Shown piece after piece: positions 43,561-51,899 of a stretch of 64,000 nt of DNA. Made by a program: the position numbers and the translations under genes. The notes below the pieces were generated by a model. The model was not told where the DNA came from and did not search any database. It saw nothing but the letters and a program-made list of their open reading frames with translations. Numbering within the stretch: position 1 is the stretch's first letter; each line of letters opens with the position of its first letter. The DNA is from Devosia soli (GTDB taxonomy: Bacteria; Pseudomonadota; Alphaproteobacteria; Rhizobiales; Devosiaceae): assembly GCF_000970455.1 (NCBI RefSeq), contig NZ_LAJG01000022.1, positions 62,001 to 126,000 on the forward strand, in the 5' to 3' direction.

Positions 43561-44643
43561 TCACTCCGCCGCCTCCTGCTTCCCCTCAAACTCCGCCCGC
43601 ATCCGCCGGATCAAATCCAACTCCGCCTGGAAATCCACATAGTGCGGGAGTTTGAGATGCTCGACGAACCCCGTCGCCTGCACATTGTCCGAGTGCGAAA
43701 TGACGAACTCTTCGTCCTGTGCCGGCGCCGTAATATCTTCGCCAAACTCCTTGGCCCGCAGCGCCCGATCGACCAGCGACATAGCCATCGCCTTGCGCTC
43801 CGCCTGCCCAAACACCAGCCCATAGCCGCGCGTAAACTGCGGCGGGATTTCTGCGGAGCCCTTGAACTGATTGACCATCTGGCACTCGGTCACGCGAACG
43901 CGTCCCAGGCTCACCGCAAAGCCCAGTTCGGGAATGTCGAATTCGACCTCCACCTCGCCAATGCGGATTTCGCCGACAAAGGGATGCGTCCGCCCATAGC
44001 CGCGCTGCGTCGAATAGCCGAGCGCCAGCAGAAAGCCCTCGTCGCCGCGCGCGAGCGCCTGCAGTCGCAAATCCCGGTTCAGAGGAAAATCGAGCGGCTC
44101 GCGCGTCAGATCGCCAACCTCGTGCCCCTCGGGCAATTCGCCATCCGGCTCGATCAGCCCCTGCCGCCCCAGCAGATCCGTCACCCGTGGCGCCTGTTCC
44201 TCGTCTCCCTCGCGAACCGCCGGCACTTCGGCATCTTCGCCGACAATGCTCGGGTCCAGCAGCCGGTGCGTATAATCAAACGTCGGCCCCAGCATCTGCC
44301 CGCCCGGCAAGTCCTTGAACGTCGCCGATATCCGCCGCTCGATCTTCATCGCCCCGGTATCGATCGGCTCCGAATACCCAAACCGCGGCAGCGTCGTGCG
44401 ATAGGCCCGCACCAGAAAGATCGCTTCGATCAGATCGCCCCGCGCCTGCAACAGCGCCAGCGCCGCCAGCTCCCGGTCATAAAGCGAACCCTCGCCCATG
44501 GCCCGATCGACCGCGAGGCCAAGCTGCTCGACAATCTGGTCGAGCCGCAGCGCCGGCACCGACCGATCCCCGCGCCGCCGATCCGCCAGCAGGCGATGCG
44601 CATTGGCAATAGCGGCCTCGCCGCCCTTAACAGCAACGTACAT
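43561..44643 (-). CDS. phnI: C-P lyase core subunit PhnI
   Basis: A 360-residue nucleosidase subunit that, with PhnG, PhnH and PhnL, transfers the phosphonate to ribose C1 of ATP with release of adenine. Conserved parts include YVAVKGGEAAI at the N-terminus, GYGRTHPFVGEIRIGEVEVE and ISHSDNVQATGFVEHLKLPHYVDFQ near the C-terminus. The start directly abuts the phnH stop, indicating tight coupling. Confidence 0.92.
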   Translation of the reverse strand: MYVAVKGGEAAIANAHRLLADRRRGDRSVPALRLDQIVEQLGLAVDRAMGEGSLYDRELAALALLQARGDLIEAIFLVRAYRTTLPRFGYSEPIDTGAMKIERRISATFKDLPGGQMLGPTFDYTHRLLDPSIVGEDAEVPAVREGDEEQAPRVTDLLGRQGLIEPDGELPEGHEVGDLTREPLDFPLNRDLRLQALARGDEGFLLALGYSTQRGYGRTHPFVGEIRIGEVEVEFDIPELGFAVSLGRVRVTECQMVNQFKGSAEIPPQFTRGYGLVFGQAERKAMAMSLVDRALRAKEFGEDITAPAQDEEFVISHSDNVQATGFVEHLKLPHYVDFQAELDLIRRMRAEFEGKQEAAE

Positions 44644-45228
44644 TCAAGCCTCCACAATCCGGGTCGAGCGCGGCAAGCCGATCACCTTGCCATCGGCCAC
44701 CAGCAACAGGTCGATCCCGCGCGGAAACAGTTCGCGGTTTTCGCGCCACTGCGCGACGAAGTCCCCGGGCAGACCCATGGGGCTAATCTCCTGTGTGTCG
44801 CGAATGCCTGGCCCCCGCAGCACCAGCAGCGACCCACCGCTCAGCGCCGACATTTCGGCGACGATCGTCGTCGAGCGGTCCGGATATTCCTGTGTTCCAA
44901 GATTGCACCGAGCGAGATCGGGTAGCGCATCGCCGCGCGCCACAAACGCAAAGGTGGCCTTGGCCGGATCGGCGACAATGCTGGCTCCGGTATGAAACCC
45001 GACGAACCCGCGCACGGCGTCCGTGTCGTGCGCCGGCGATAGCCAGATCGCCGTGTCGTGGTCGGTCAGCGTTAACGTAATGCTACCCAATCTCCCCATC
45101 TCAGTATCGATTGCGGGCAGGTTTTGCGGGGTTCCGGGGTTCGCGAAGGCGTCGAGGATGGCTCTGAAAACCGCCTGCGCATCGCGCACCGGATCGGCAA
45201 AACCGGCGCCAAAATCATGGGACAGCAT
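44644..45228 (-). CDS. phnH: C-P lyase core subunit PhnH
   Basis: A 194-residue subunit of the PhnGHIJ complex. FADPVRDAQAVFRAILDAFANPG at the N-terminus, LTDHDTAIWL and RGPGIRDTQEISPMGLP are family motifs, and the protein ends RELFPRGIDLLLVADGKVIGLPRSTR. PhnH resembles a PLP-transferase fold without the cofactor and is needed for the ribosylation step. Its start overlaps the phnG stop by one base. Confidence 0.92.
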   Translation of the reverse strand: MLSHDFGAGFADPVRDAQAVFRAILDAFANPGTPQNLPAIDTEMGRLGSITLTLTDHDTAIWLSPAHDTDAVRGFVGFHTGASIVADPAKATFAFVARGDALPDLARCNLGTQEYPDRSTTIVAEMSALSGGSLLVLRGPGIRDTQEISPMGLPGDFVAQWRENRELFPRGIDLLLVADGKVIGLPRSTRIVEA

Positions 45229-45683
45229 CAGTTATCCCCTCTCACCATGGTGACGAAATCGACCCGCGTGGCCGCCACCTCATCGCGCTTCTTTGTATCG
45301 GCTTTAGCGGCAAGTGCCTCCAAAGGCGCGATAATTTCAGCATCCACCCGACCGGCATCGCGCTGGCGCAGCGCGTCGATCACCGCGATGGCCTCGGCTT
45401 TATCGAGGTCGCGCCCCAGGCAATACCCGTGCCCGACTTCCCCGGTTACAATCCGGACACTGGCCAGGCTCACGCTCGCCTCACCAAGATTGAACGGCGC
45501 CCCGCCGCCGCCCGCCCGGCCGCGGATCATGACCAAACCGGTCTCCGGCCCGCGAATACGCTGATGCTGCGGCTGTTCGCCAAACGCGGCCCAGCGTTCG
45601 GCCAACGCCTTGGCCGGCGCCGCCGCCAAAACATCCAGCGCCCGCTTTCTTGCCCGCTGCTCGGGAGAGATCTCGCTCGTCAT
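45228..45683 (-). CDS. phnG: C-P lyase core subunit PhnG
   Basis: A 151-residue subunit, first gene of the phnGHIJKL run. RARKRALDVLAAAP, the GLVMIRGRAGGGGAPFNLGEASV segment and GHGYCLGRDLDKAEAIAVIDAL are characteristic. The ATG at 45683 is preferred; the frame extends to 45725 through the operator region. Divergent from phnF, with a TTGTCTA inverted repeat between them. Confidence 0.9.
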   Translation of the reverse strand: MTSEISPEQRARKRALDVLAAAPAKALAERWAAFGEQPQHQRIRGPETGLVMIRGRAGGGGAPFNLGEASVSLASVRIVTGEVGHGYCLGRDLDKAEAIAVIDALRQRDAGRVDAEIIAPLEALAAKADTKKRDEVAATRVDFVTMVRGDN

Positions 45684-45695
45684 GCTTGCCTCAAT

Positions 45696-45715
45696 TTGTC
45701 TAATAAAGTAGACAA
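45696..45715. promoter_or_regulatory. Inverted repeat TTGTCTA-N6-TAGACAA, probable PhnF operator
   Basis: TTGTCTA (45696-45702) and TAGACAA (45709-45715) form a perfect inverted repeat between divergent phnG and phnF, 13 bases before the phnG start. The TCTA..TAGA halves resemble PhnF/HutC-type GntR operators. Confidence 0.65.
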
Positions 45716-45759
45716 TTAATCTCACTAGTCCCGCTCTACGCTTCGTGTGTGAAAGTGCA

Positions 45760-46485
45760 ATGACAAAATCGCAGTCAGCCGCGGGTGGGGTCGCTTTGTG
45801 GCGTCAGATCGCCGACGCCATCCGCCTCGACATCGTCGGCGGCAAGCTCGCAAATGGCGACCAACTTCCTACCGAAGCCCTTCTCGCCGAACGCTTTTCC
45901 GCCAATCGCCACACAGTCCGCCACGCCTTGGCGGTGCTGGCTGAAGAAGGCGTCGTCATCGCCGAACAAGGCCGAGGCACTTTCGTGAAAAGCATCCGCC
46001 GCCTCAGCTACCCCATCGGCAAGCGCACCAGATTCCGCGAAGGTCTAAAGGGCCAGGCGAACACCGTGGTCACCAACACCTTGGGCGATCGCATCGACAA
46101 TGCCAGCGCCCAGGTCGCCGAAGCCCTCGGCTTAAAACCCGGCGCCAAGGTCGTGCGGCTCGAAGCCGTCTCGCTCGCCGATGGCGTGCCGCTTTCGCGC
46201 TCCACCACCTGGCTCGCCTATCGCCAGTTTCCAGATTTCGCCGCCCGCCTCACCGAGCTCAATTCGATCACCCGCGCCTTCGAAAGCTACGGTTTCCCGG
46301 ACTATGTCCGCGCCATGACCCGCATCTCCGCCCGCCACGCCGACGTCGAAGAAACCCGCCTCCTTGGCCTCGCCCCCGGCGCCATCGTGTTGGTTTCCGA
46401 AGCGGTCAACGCCGACCCCGAAGGCAATCCGCTGTCTTACGCACTGAGCCGCTTTCCAGCGGAGCGGATGGAATTGGTGGTGTGA
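45760..46485 (+). CDS. phnF: GntR/HutC-family regulator PhnF
   Basis: A 241-residue regulator. The N-terminal GntR winged helix is LWRQIADAIRLDIVGGKLANGDQLPTE with recognition helix FSANRHTVRHALAVL. The UTRA effector domain starts near residue 90 (TRFREGLKGQANTV) and ends SYALSRFPAERMELVV, as in PhnF. It lies head to head with phnG and probably represses the phnGHIJKL operon and itself. An in-frame GTG at 45745 is an alternative start. Confidence 0.88.
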   Translation: MTKSQSAAGGVALWRQIADAIRLDIVGGKLANGDQLPTEALLAERFSANRHTVRHALAVLAEEGVVIAEQGRGTFVKSIRRLSYPIGKRTRFREGLKGQANTVVTNTLGDRIDNASAQVAEALGLKPGAKVVRLEAVSLADGVPLSRSTTWLAYRQFPDFAARLTELNSITRAFESYGFPDYVRAMTRISARHADVEETRLLGLAPGAIVLVSEAVNADPEGNPLSYALSRFPAERMELVV

Positions 46486-46560
46486 CAGCCGCCTCCTAAC
46501 CTCGCCATAAAGGCGGGACAGATCGAGTCTGCCGAGGTGCCCGTAAGCCAAGGAACGGTC

Positions 46561-46597
46561 CCTCCCCCTACCAGGGGGAGGCTAGGTGGGGGTCAAT
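46561..46597. repeat. Palindromic repeat between convergent phnF and phnN
   Basis: CCTCCCCCT-ACC-AGGGGGAGG (46561-46581) followed by CTAGGTGGGGGT is a complete copy of the GC-rich repeat also found near 40111, 40176 and 41670. Placed between convergent genes, it may act as a two-way terminator. Confidence 0.75.
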
Positions 46598-47147
46598 AAG
46601 CACCCACCCGCAACAAGTCCCTCAGCAGCCCCACAAACTGCTCCCCAGCCACTTCCAGCGCACCGGAATTCTCAATTCGCACCGTACTCGCCGGCAGTCT
46701 CACGCCGACGCTTCGGTCCATCCGCCGCCGGATTTCCCCAGCATCTTCCCGCCCGCGCCCAGCCAGCCGCCGCGCGATAACCTCCGGCTCCGCCCAGACC
46801 TCGACCACCAGCGCCGTCGGGTAGCGCCGTAGCAAGTCCGGAATAACCGCCCGGGACAGATTGGCGACGACAACTCGCCCCTCGCCGAGGTCGCGGTCGA
46901 GCGAGATCGGCAGTCCATAGTGCAGCCCATGTGCCTCCCAGCTCAGCGCGAAGTCTCCCCGGCTTTCTGCGGCCAGAAACTCCGCTTCCGAAAGGCTTTC
47001 ATGATCCTCGCTGCCGCCATCGGCCGGCCGCGTCACGACCCGCCGCACGGTGCTGATCTCGTGCCCGAGCCGCTCGCGCGCAAAGTTCATCACGCTGTCC
47101 TTGCCGGCCCCGCTCGAGCCGACAACGGCGACAAAAGTCCCGCTCAT
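46593..47147 (-). CDS. phnN: Ribose 1,5-bisphosphate phosphokinase PhnN
   Basis: A 184-residue guanylate-kinase-like enzyme that turns ribose 1,5-bisphosphate into PRPP, the last step of the C-P lyase route. P-loop GSSGAGKDS is at residues 10-18. VVTRPADGGSEDHESLSEAEF is the substrate-binding region, and GRGREDAGEIRRRMDR the lid. It is coupled to phnM by a four-base overlap. Confidence 0.9.
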   Translation of the reverse strand: MSGTFVAVVGSSGAGKDSVMNFARERLGHEISTVRRVVTRPADGGSEDHESLSEAEFLAAESRGDFALSWEAHGLHYGLPISLDRDLGEGRVVVANLSRAVIPDLLRRYPTALVVEVWAEPEVIARRLAGRGREDAGEIRRRMDRSVGVRLPASTVRIENSGALEVAGEQFVGLLRDLLRVGAY

Positions 47148-48292
47148 ATGACGCGGCGGCCCTGCCGCCAGACGGTCAAAACGATCGGGATACCGTCTTC
47201 GATGCGCAGGTGCACAAGGTCGGCGCGCTTGCCGATGGCGATTTCGCCGCGATCGGAAAGGCCCGCGGCGTCAGCCGGGTTCTTTGTCACCATGTTGATA
47301 GCCTGCGGCAGACTTATCCCCGGCACCTCTCCGGCAAGACAGAATGCCGATTGCAGCATCGAGAACGGAATATAGTCGGACGACAAAATATCGAGGAGCC
47401 CCGCCGCCGCCAGATCGCGCGCCGAAACATTGCCCGAATGCGAACCGCCGCGCACCACATTTGGCCCGCCCATGAGGATGGCCATGCCGGCCGCGCGCGA
47501 CGCTTCTGCAGCTTCAAATGTCGTCGGGAATTCGGCGATGCGGATGCCGAGCCTTTTGGCTTCCTCGACATGGGCGCGGGTTGCGTCGTCGTGGCTGGCA
47601 AGCGCAATCCCGCGCGAGGCGCTGAGTTCGGCCAGCGCCAGACGGTGCTTGTCGGCATAGGTGCTCGATTCAAACGAACGCCGGGCGATGAATTCCGCCA
47701 GGGCTTGGTCGCTCATCTTGAGCTTGCCCTGGTAGTAGATCTTGTAGGCATCGGGGCTCGCGAACTGACGCTGGCCCGGCGCGTGGTCCATCAGCGAGGC
47801 AAGGCGGACGAGGGGATGATCCATGATCGCCTCAAAACTCTCGAGACAATCGGGAGCGGACACTTCGCAGCGCAGGTGAATGAGATGCTCGGCCCGCAGC
47901 CGCCCGGCGGTGACGCCGGCTGTCACGGCATCGGCGAGAATGCGCAGCTCTTCCATGCGCATGTCGGCGTGCTCGTCGATACCGACGCGAATGGCGTCGA
48001 ACACGGTCGTGATGCCGGAAGCGGCAATCTGCGCATCATGCGCCTGGACGGCGGCCACCGGGTTCCAGCGCACTTTTGGGCGCGGCGCATAATGGGTTTC
48101 GAGGTGGTCGGTATGAAGTTCGACAAGGCCCGGTATCAGATAGTCGCCATTGAGATCCGTGCCGCGATGCGAGGCCGGGCCGATATCGGTGATGACGCCG
48201 CCAGCCATGGCCACGGCGCCGTGCAGTACCTGGTCTGCAAGCACCACGCGCGCATTGGTGAGCTCGGTTTCGTCGATGCCGATCTGATTCAT
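47144..48292 (-). CDS. phnM: Alpha-D-ribose 1-methylphosphonate 5-triphosphate diphosphatase PhnM
   Basis: A 382-residue amidohydrolase-fold enzyme that removes pyrophosphate from ribosyl phosphonate triphosphate before PhnJ acts. The metal site includes LVELHTDHLETHYAPRPKVRW (His60, His63), TVFDAIRVG, the lysine segment, ALASHDDAT and GGPNVVRGGSHSGNVSA. The ATG at 48292 is chosen from similarity and an AGGA site; a longer frame runs to 48340. It heads the phnMN operon behind a Pho box. Confidence 0.9.
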   Translation of the reverse strand: MNQIGIDETELTNARVVLADQVLHGAVAMAGGVITDIGPASHRGTDLNGDYLIPGLVELHTDHLETHYAPRPKVRWNPVAAVQAHDAQIAASGITTVFDAIRVGIDEHADMRMEELRILADAVTAGVTAGRLRAEHLIHLRCEVSAPDCLESFEAIMDHPLVRLASLMDHAPGQRQFASPDAYKIYYQGKLKMSDQALAEFIARRSFESSTYADKHRLALAELSASRGIALASHDDATRAHVEEAKRLGIRIAEFPTTFEAAEASRAAGMAILMGGPNVVRGGSHSGNVSARDLAAAGLLDILSSDYIPFSMLQSAFCLAGEVPGISLPQAINMVTKNPADAAGLSDRGEIAIGKRADLVHLRIEDGIPIVLTVWRQGRRVI

Positions 48293-48342
48293 TATCCTGG
48301 CCTTGAACTTCTCGTTTCGGGGCTTCGCGCTAGCCCACAATC

Positions 48343-48360
48343 ATGACAGCGCGGCGACAG
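48343..48360 (-). promoter_or_regulatory. Pho box upstream of phnM
   Basis: On the minus strand CTGTCGC-CGCG-CTGTCAT matches the PhoB consensus (CTGTCAT, 4 bases, CTGTCAT) with five of seven and seven of seven positions. It lies 51 bases before the phnM start and 8 bases past the puuB stop, in a gap of only 75 bases. Confidence 0.7.
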
Positions 48361-48367
48361 TGCTCAA

Positions 48368-49675
48368 TCAAAGTCCGAGCTTGTCCTTGAGCGCATACCA
48401 CCAGGAGCCGAGCGTTGAATATTGCGCCCGGAAAAGTCTGCCGCCGGGGAAAGGAATCCAGGGAAGGGCGGCAAAGGTGTCGAAGCGCGTCATGTCGCCG
48501 CGAATGGCCTCTGACAAGATGCGCCCGAAAAGATGCGAGCCGGTCACGCCATGGCCGGAATAGCCATGGGCGAAATAGACGCGGTTGCCGAGCCGCCCCA
48601 TCTGCGGCACGCGCGAAAAGGACAGAGCGAAATTGCCGCTCCAGGCGAAGTCGACCCGCTCGCCTTTGAGCTGGGGAAACACCTTTTCCATATTGGGCCG
48701 GAGTTTTGCTTCAACGTCCGCCGGATCGGTGCCGCCATAGACGACGCCGCCACCAAAGATCAGCCGGTAGTCGGCACTGATGCGGAAATAGTCGAGGATG
48801 TAGCGCACGTCTTCGACGCACATGCCGGTGGGCAGTAGCGCCTCCGCGCGCTCTTTGCCGAGCGGTGCGGTGGCCATCATCTGGGTGGAAACGGGCATGA
48901 CGCGCGCCGTCAGTTCCGGCACGACATTGCCCAGATAGGCATTGCCGCAAACCACCACAGTCTTGGCCGTTACCCTGCCTTTTTCGGTATGAACCACAGC
49001 CTTGGTTGCGTCCTGCTCGAGTTTTGTCATGGGCGACTGTTCGAAAATCACACCACCGAGGGTTTCGAGCGCCTTTGCTTCGCCCAGAACCAGGTTGAGC
49101 GGGTGCATGTGGCCGCCCGAATGGTCGATCATGCCGCCTTCATAGACCTCGGAGCCGATGTGCTGGCGGATGGCGGCGCGGTCGAGCAGTTCGTGATCGT
49201 CCATGCCATAGCGTTGCCAGAGCGCCTTCTTGGCCGCGAGATCCTTCATGTGCTGGGCGGTATAGGCAGCATAGATATTGCCGCGCTTGAGATCGCAGTT
49301 GATGCCGTAGCGGTCGACCCAACCAAAGATGATGCCGGCGCCTTCCTGCACCATCCCGCCCACGAAGGCGGCAGTCTTTTCGCCATAGCGCCGGCCAATG
49401 GTGCCGAGGCTGGCATTGAGCCCATTGACCACCTGTCCGCCATTGCGGCCCGAGGCGCCCCAGCCGACCTGGGCTGCTTCGACCATGACGATCTTGAAAC
49501 CGTGTTCGGCCAGATGAATGGCTGTCGAAAGACCCGAATAGCCCGCGCCCACGACGCATATATCGGCTTCGACCTCGCCTTCGAGGCGCCGTGGCTGGCG
49601 GATGGTGTTGCGCGAGGCCGCATAGTAGCTTGGCGGGTAGGGCGAATTGGCGTGAGGGACTTCTGCGGCCATCAT
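48368..49675 (-). CDS. puuB: Gamma-glutamylputrescine oxidase-like FAD oxidoreductase
   Basis: A 435-residue DAO-type flavoprotein. The FAD motif VVGAGYSGLSTAIHLAEHG lies near residues 42-60, and GASGRNGGQV is the second cofactor contact. IDHSGGHMHPLNLVLG and YFAHGYSGHGVTGSHLFG match PuuB of E. coli as I recall it. It oxidises gamma-glutamylputrescine to the aldehyde with H2O2 release. It overlaps puuA by four bases (ATGA), in the order A-B. Confidence 0.85.
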   Translation of the reverse strand: MMAAEVPHANSPYPPSYYAASRNTIRQPRRLEGEVEADICVVGAGYSGLSTAIHLAEHGFKIVMVEAAQVGWGASGRNGGQVVNGLNASLGTIGRRYGEKTAAFVGGMVQEGAGIIFGWVDRYGINCDLKRGNIYAAYTAQHMKDLAAKKALWQRYGMDDHELLDRAAIRQHIGSEVYEGGMIDHSGGHMHPLNLVLGEAKALETLGGVIFEQSPMTKLEQDATKAVVHTEKGRVTAKTVVVCGNAYLGNVVPELTARVMPVSTQMMATAPLGKERAEALLPTGMCVEDVRYILDYFRISADYRLIFGGGVVYGGTDPADVEAKLRPNMEKVFPQLKGERVDFAWSGNFALSFSRVPQMGRLGNRVYFAHGYSGHGVTGSHLFGRILSEAIRGDMTRFDTFAALPWIPFPGGRLFRAQYSTLGSWWYALKDKLGL

Positions 49676-51033
49676 ACCACCTCGAGATAAGCGGAAAATT
49701 CGAGGTCGGTGACCTGCGAGGCAAAGCCGGCAATCTCCTGCCGCTTGCAGGCCAGCAACATCGATTGCAGCGTCTGGTCGAAAATACGTGGCACCATCTC
49801 GCCGTCCTCGAATGCATTGACCGCCGAGGCCCAGTCGGCCGGCAGCTTCGGCAGGCGCTCGGAATAGGCGCGTCCCTTGAAGGGTTTTGGCGGCTTGATG
49901 TGATCTTCTATGCCGACAAGGGCCGCGCCGAGGACGCCGGCAAGAACGAGATAAGGATTGGCGTCGGCGCCCGAGACGCGATGCTCGATGCGGCGGGCCT
50001 TGTGGCTGCCGCCCGGAATGCGAACCGCGGTGGTGCGGTTTTCGTATCCCCAGGAGATGGCGCTCGGCGCATGCGTATCGGGACGCAAGCGCCGATAGGA
50101 ATTAAAGTGCGGCGCAAAAAGCAGGGTCGTTTCCGCCATCCCCGCGAGCAGCCCGCCGACCGCGTGCAGCATTACGTCGGAGCCGGTTTCGGTGCCGTCG
50201 TCGAAGACATTGTTGCCGGCTGCATCATTGAGGCTGAAATGGACGTGGAAGCCATTGCCCGAGCGGGTGCCGTATGGCTTGGCCATGAAGGTCGCGACCA
50301 GCTTGTGCTTGCGCGCGACGCCCTTGACGATGCGCTTAAACAACACCGCGTCGTCCGCTGCCTTCAACCCGTCGGTATGGAGCAGATTGATCTCGAACTG
50401 GCCGACGCCGTTTTCGGCGACGGCGGTATCGGCCGGAACGTTCTGCTGCTCGCATTGCAGATAAACGTCGCGGAAGAACTCGCCGAAATCCTCGAGCTCA
50501 TCGAGCGAGAGAATGGCGTCGGAATCGAGGCGCTTGCCGGTATAGGGCGAGATCGGCGGCTGCGCGGATTCGGCATCTGGATCCACGAGATAGAATTCAA
50601 GCTCGGTCGCCACCACCGGCCGGAGGCCGATTTCGGCATAGCGGCGAATGACATGGGCCAGAGCCTGGCGCGGATCGCCGAGAAAGGGTGTCTGCGTGTC
50701 CTGGAAGAGCCAGAGGGGGATCATGGCGCTTGGCCGCGTCGTCCAGTTGATCGGCAGGGCGCCGCGTCCGGTGGGGCTGCAGATGCCATCGACGTCGCCG
50801 CTCGAATAGACCATCGGATTGCCGATGATATCCTCGCCCCAGACGTCGACGCCAACGATGGAAAGCGGCATGCGAATGCCGTTTTCGGCGATGCGCCGCG
50901 CCTGATCGATCGGCAGCCGCTTGCCGCGCATGATGCCGTTGAGATCGCACACGGCGGTATGCAGCACTTCGATCTGCGGGTTCTGTTCGAGCCAGGTAAC
51001 GATGTCGGTGTTGGCGGTAGCTTGGCTACTCAT
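49672..51033 (-). CDS. puuA: Gamma-glutamylputrescine synthetase (glutamine synthetase family)
   Basis: A 453-residue ATP-dependent ligase that joins glutamate to putrescine. Glutamine-synthetase signatures are GENGVGQFEINLLHTD-like AENGVGQFEINLLHTD, GNGFHVHFSL and PSAISWGYENRTTAVRIPGG. ELEFYLVDPD carries metal-binding glutamates. The N-terminal CDLNGIMRGKRLP is typical of PuuA rather than GlnA, and the regulatory adenylylation-tyrosine region of GlnA is missing. It heads the leftward puuAB operon, divergent from puuD across 98 bases. Confidence 0.87.
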   Translation of the reverse strand: MSSQATANTDIVTWLEQNPQIEVLHTAVCDLNGIMRGKRLPIDQARRIAENGIRMPLSIVGVDVWGEDIIGNPMVYSSGDVDGICSPTGRGALPINWTTRPSAMIPLWLFQDTQTPFLGDPRQALAHVIRRYAEIGLRPVVATELEFYLVDPDAESAQPPISPYTGKRLDSDAILSLDELEDFGEFFRDVYLQCEQQNVPADTAVAENGVGQFEINLLHTDGLKAADDAVLFKRIVKGVARKHKLVATFMAKPYGTRSGNGFHVHFSLNDAAGNNVFDDGTETGSDVMLHAVGGLLAGMAETTLLFAPHFNSYRRLRPDTHAPSAISWGYENRTTAVRIPGGSHKARRIEHRVSGADANPYLVLAGVLGAALVGIEDHIKPPKPFKGRAYSERLPKLPADWASAVNAFEDGEMVPRIFDQTLQSMLLACKRQEIAGFASQVTDLEFSAYLEVV

Positions 51034-51131
51034 GTTGATCCGTCGACTTTTCTTGAATTCCGTTTTTACCCTATCAGGCCTGGTTGCGTTACGGGAAGCG
51101 GTCGGGCCGCAAAGCGGAACGGGAGAGCGGA

Positions 51132-51899
51132 ATGGCGCTGAAAAAGCCGGTCATCGGCGTTATCGCATGCGAACGCATTGTGGAGGGCGAACCGGCCCAG
51201 GCCGTCAAGCACCGCTATCTCGAAGCCGTCGAGCAGCATGCCCAAGCCGTGCCGATGGTCATCCCCACCAATCAGGATCAAGACAATGCTGCCGCAATTG
51301 TCGAACGGCTCGACGCACTGCTTCTGACCGGCAGCGGATCGAATATCGAGCCGCGCCGCTACGGGTCCGACAGCCCGGCAATGGCGCCGACGGATCCGGG
51401 GCGCGATACATTCGGCGCCGCGCTCATTCACGCGGCCATCACGGCCGGCAAGCCGGTTTTCGGAATTTGCCGGGGCCTCCAGGAAATCAATGTGGCGCTT
51501 GGCGGCACGCTGCGTGACATGCGGGCGCAGCGCGGAGCGGATCTCCATCACGCGCCTGACGGGGCTAATCTTGAAGATACTTTCGCCCATGGCCACGATA
51601 TTGAGGTCGCACCAGGCTCGGTGCTGCAGCGCTTTGCCAGCGCGACGGCGCTGAAGGTCAACAGCGTCCACTTTCAGACCATCGACCGGCTTGGGGAAGG
51701 GCTGGTCGCCAATGCGACCGGGCCGAGCGGGGTAATCGAAGCCATTTCGGCGCTCAAGACGCCAGCCCCGGTTTTCGCCGTCCAGTGGCATCCCGAATGG
51801 CAGCCGGAAGGCCGCCCGCACGATCTGGCCTTTTGGAAATATCTGGGCGAAGTTGCCCGCGCCAATTATCTCCCCGCACCCGGCTCGGAAACCACCTGA
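51132..51899 (+). CDS. puuD: Gamma-glutamyl-GABA hydrolase
   Basis: A 255-residue class I glutamine-amidotransferase-like peptidase (C26). The nucleophile is Cys113 in VFGICRGLQEINVALGG, and the catalytic His and Glu are in AVQWHPEWQPEG. It frees GABA from gamma-glutamyl-GABA. The ATG at 51132 has a GGGAGAG site. Its stop overlaps the next start (TGATG-type). Confidence 0.87.
   Translation: MALKKPVIGVIACERIVEGEPAQAVKHRYLEAVEQHAQAVPMVIPTNQDQDNAAAIVERLDALLLTGSGSNIEPRRYGSDSPAMAPTDPGRDTFGAALIHAAITAGKPVFGICRGLQEINVALGGTLRDMRAQRGADLHHAPDGANLEDTFAHGHDIEVAPGSVLQRFASATALKVNSVHFQTIDRLGEGLVANATGPSGVIEAISALKTPAPVFAVQWHPEWQPEGRPHDLAFWKYLGEVARANYLPAPGSETT

Noticed and set aside
43364-43655. Short frames across the phnI/phnJ gap that look protein-like
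   Set aside because: They are translations of dispersed palindromic repeats, which often give apparently conserved peptides.
30501-48292. Sugar/phosphonate region as a genomic island
   Set aside because: No integrase, tRNA gene, direct repeats or obvious composition change was seen. Repeat density alone is not sufficient.
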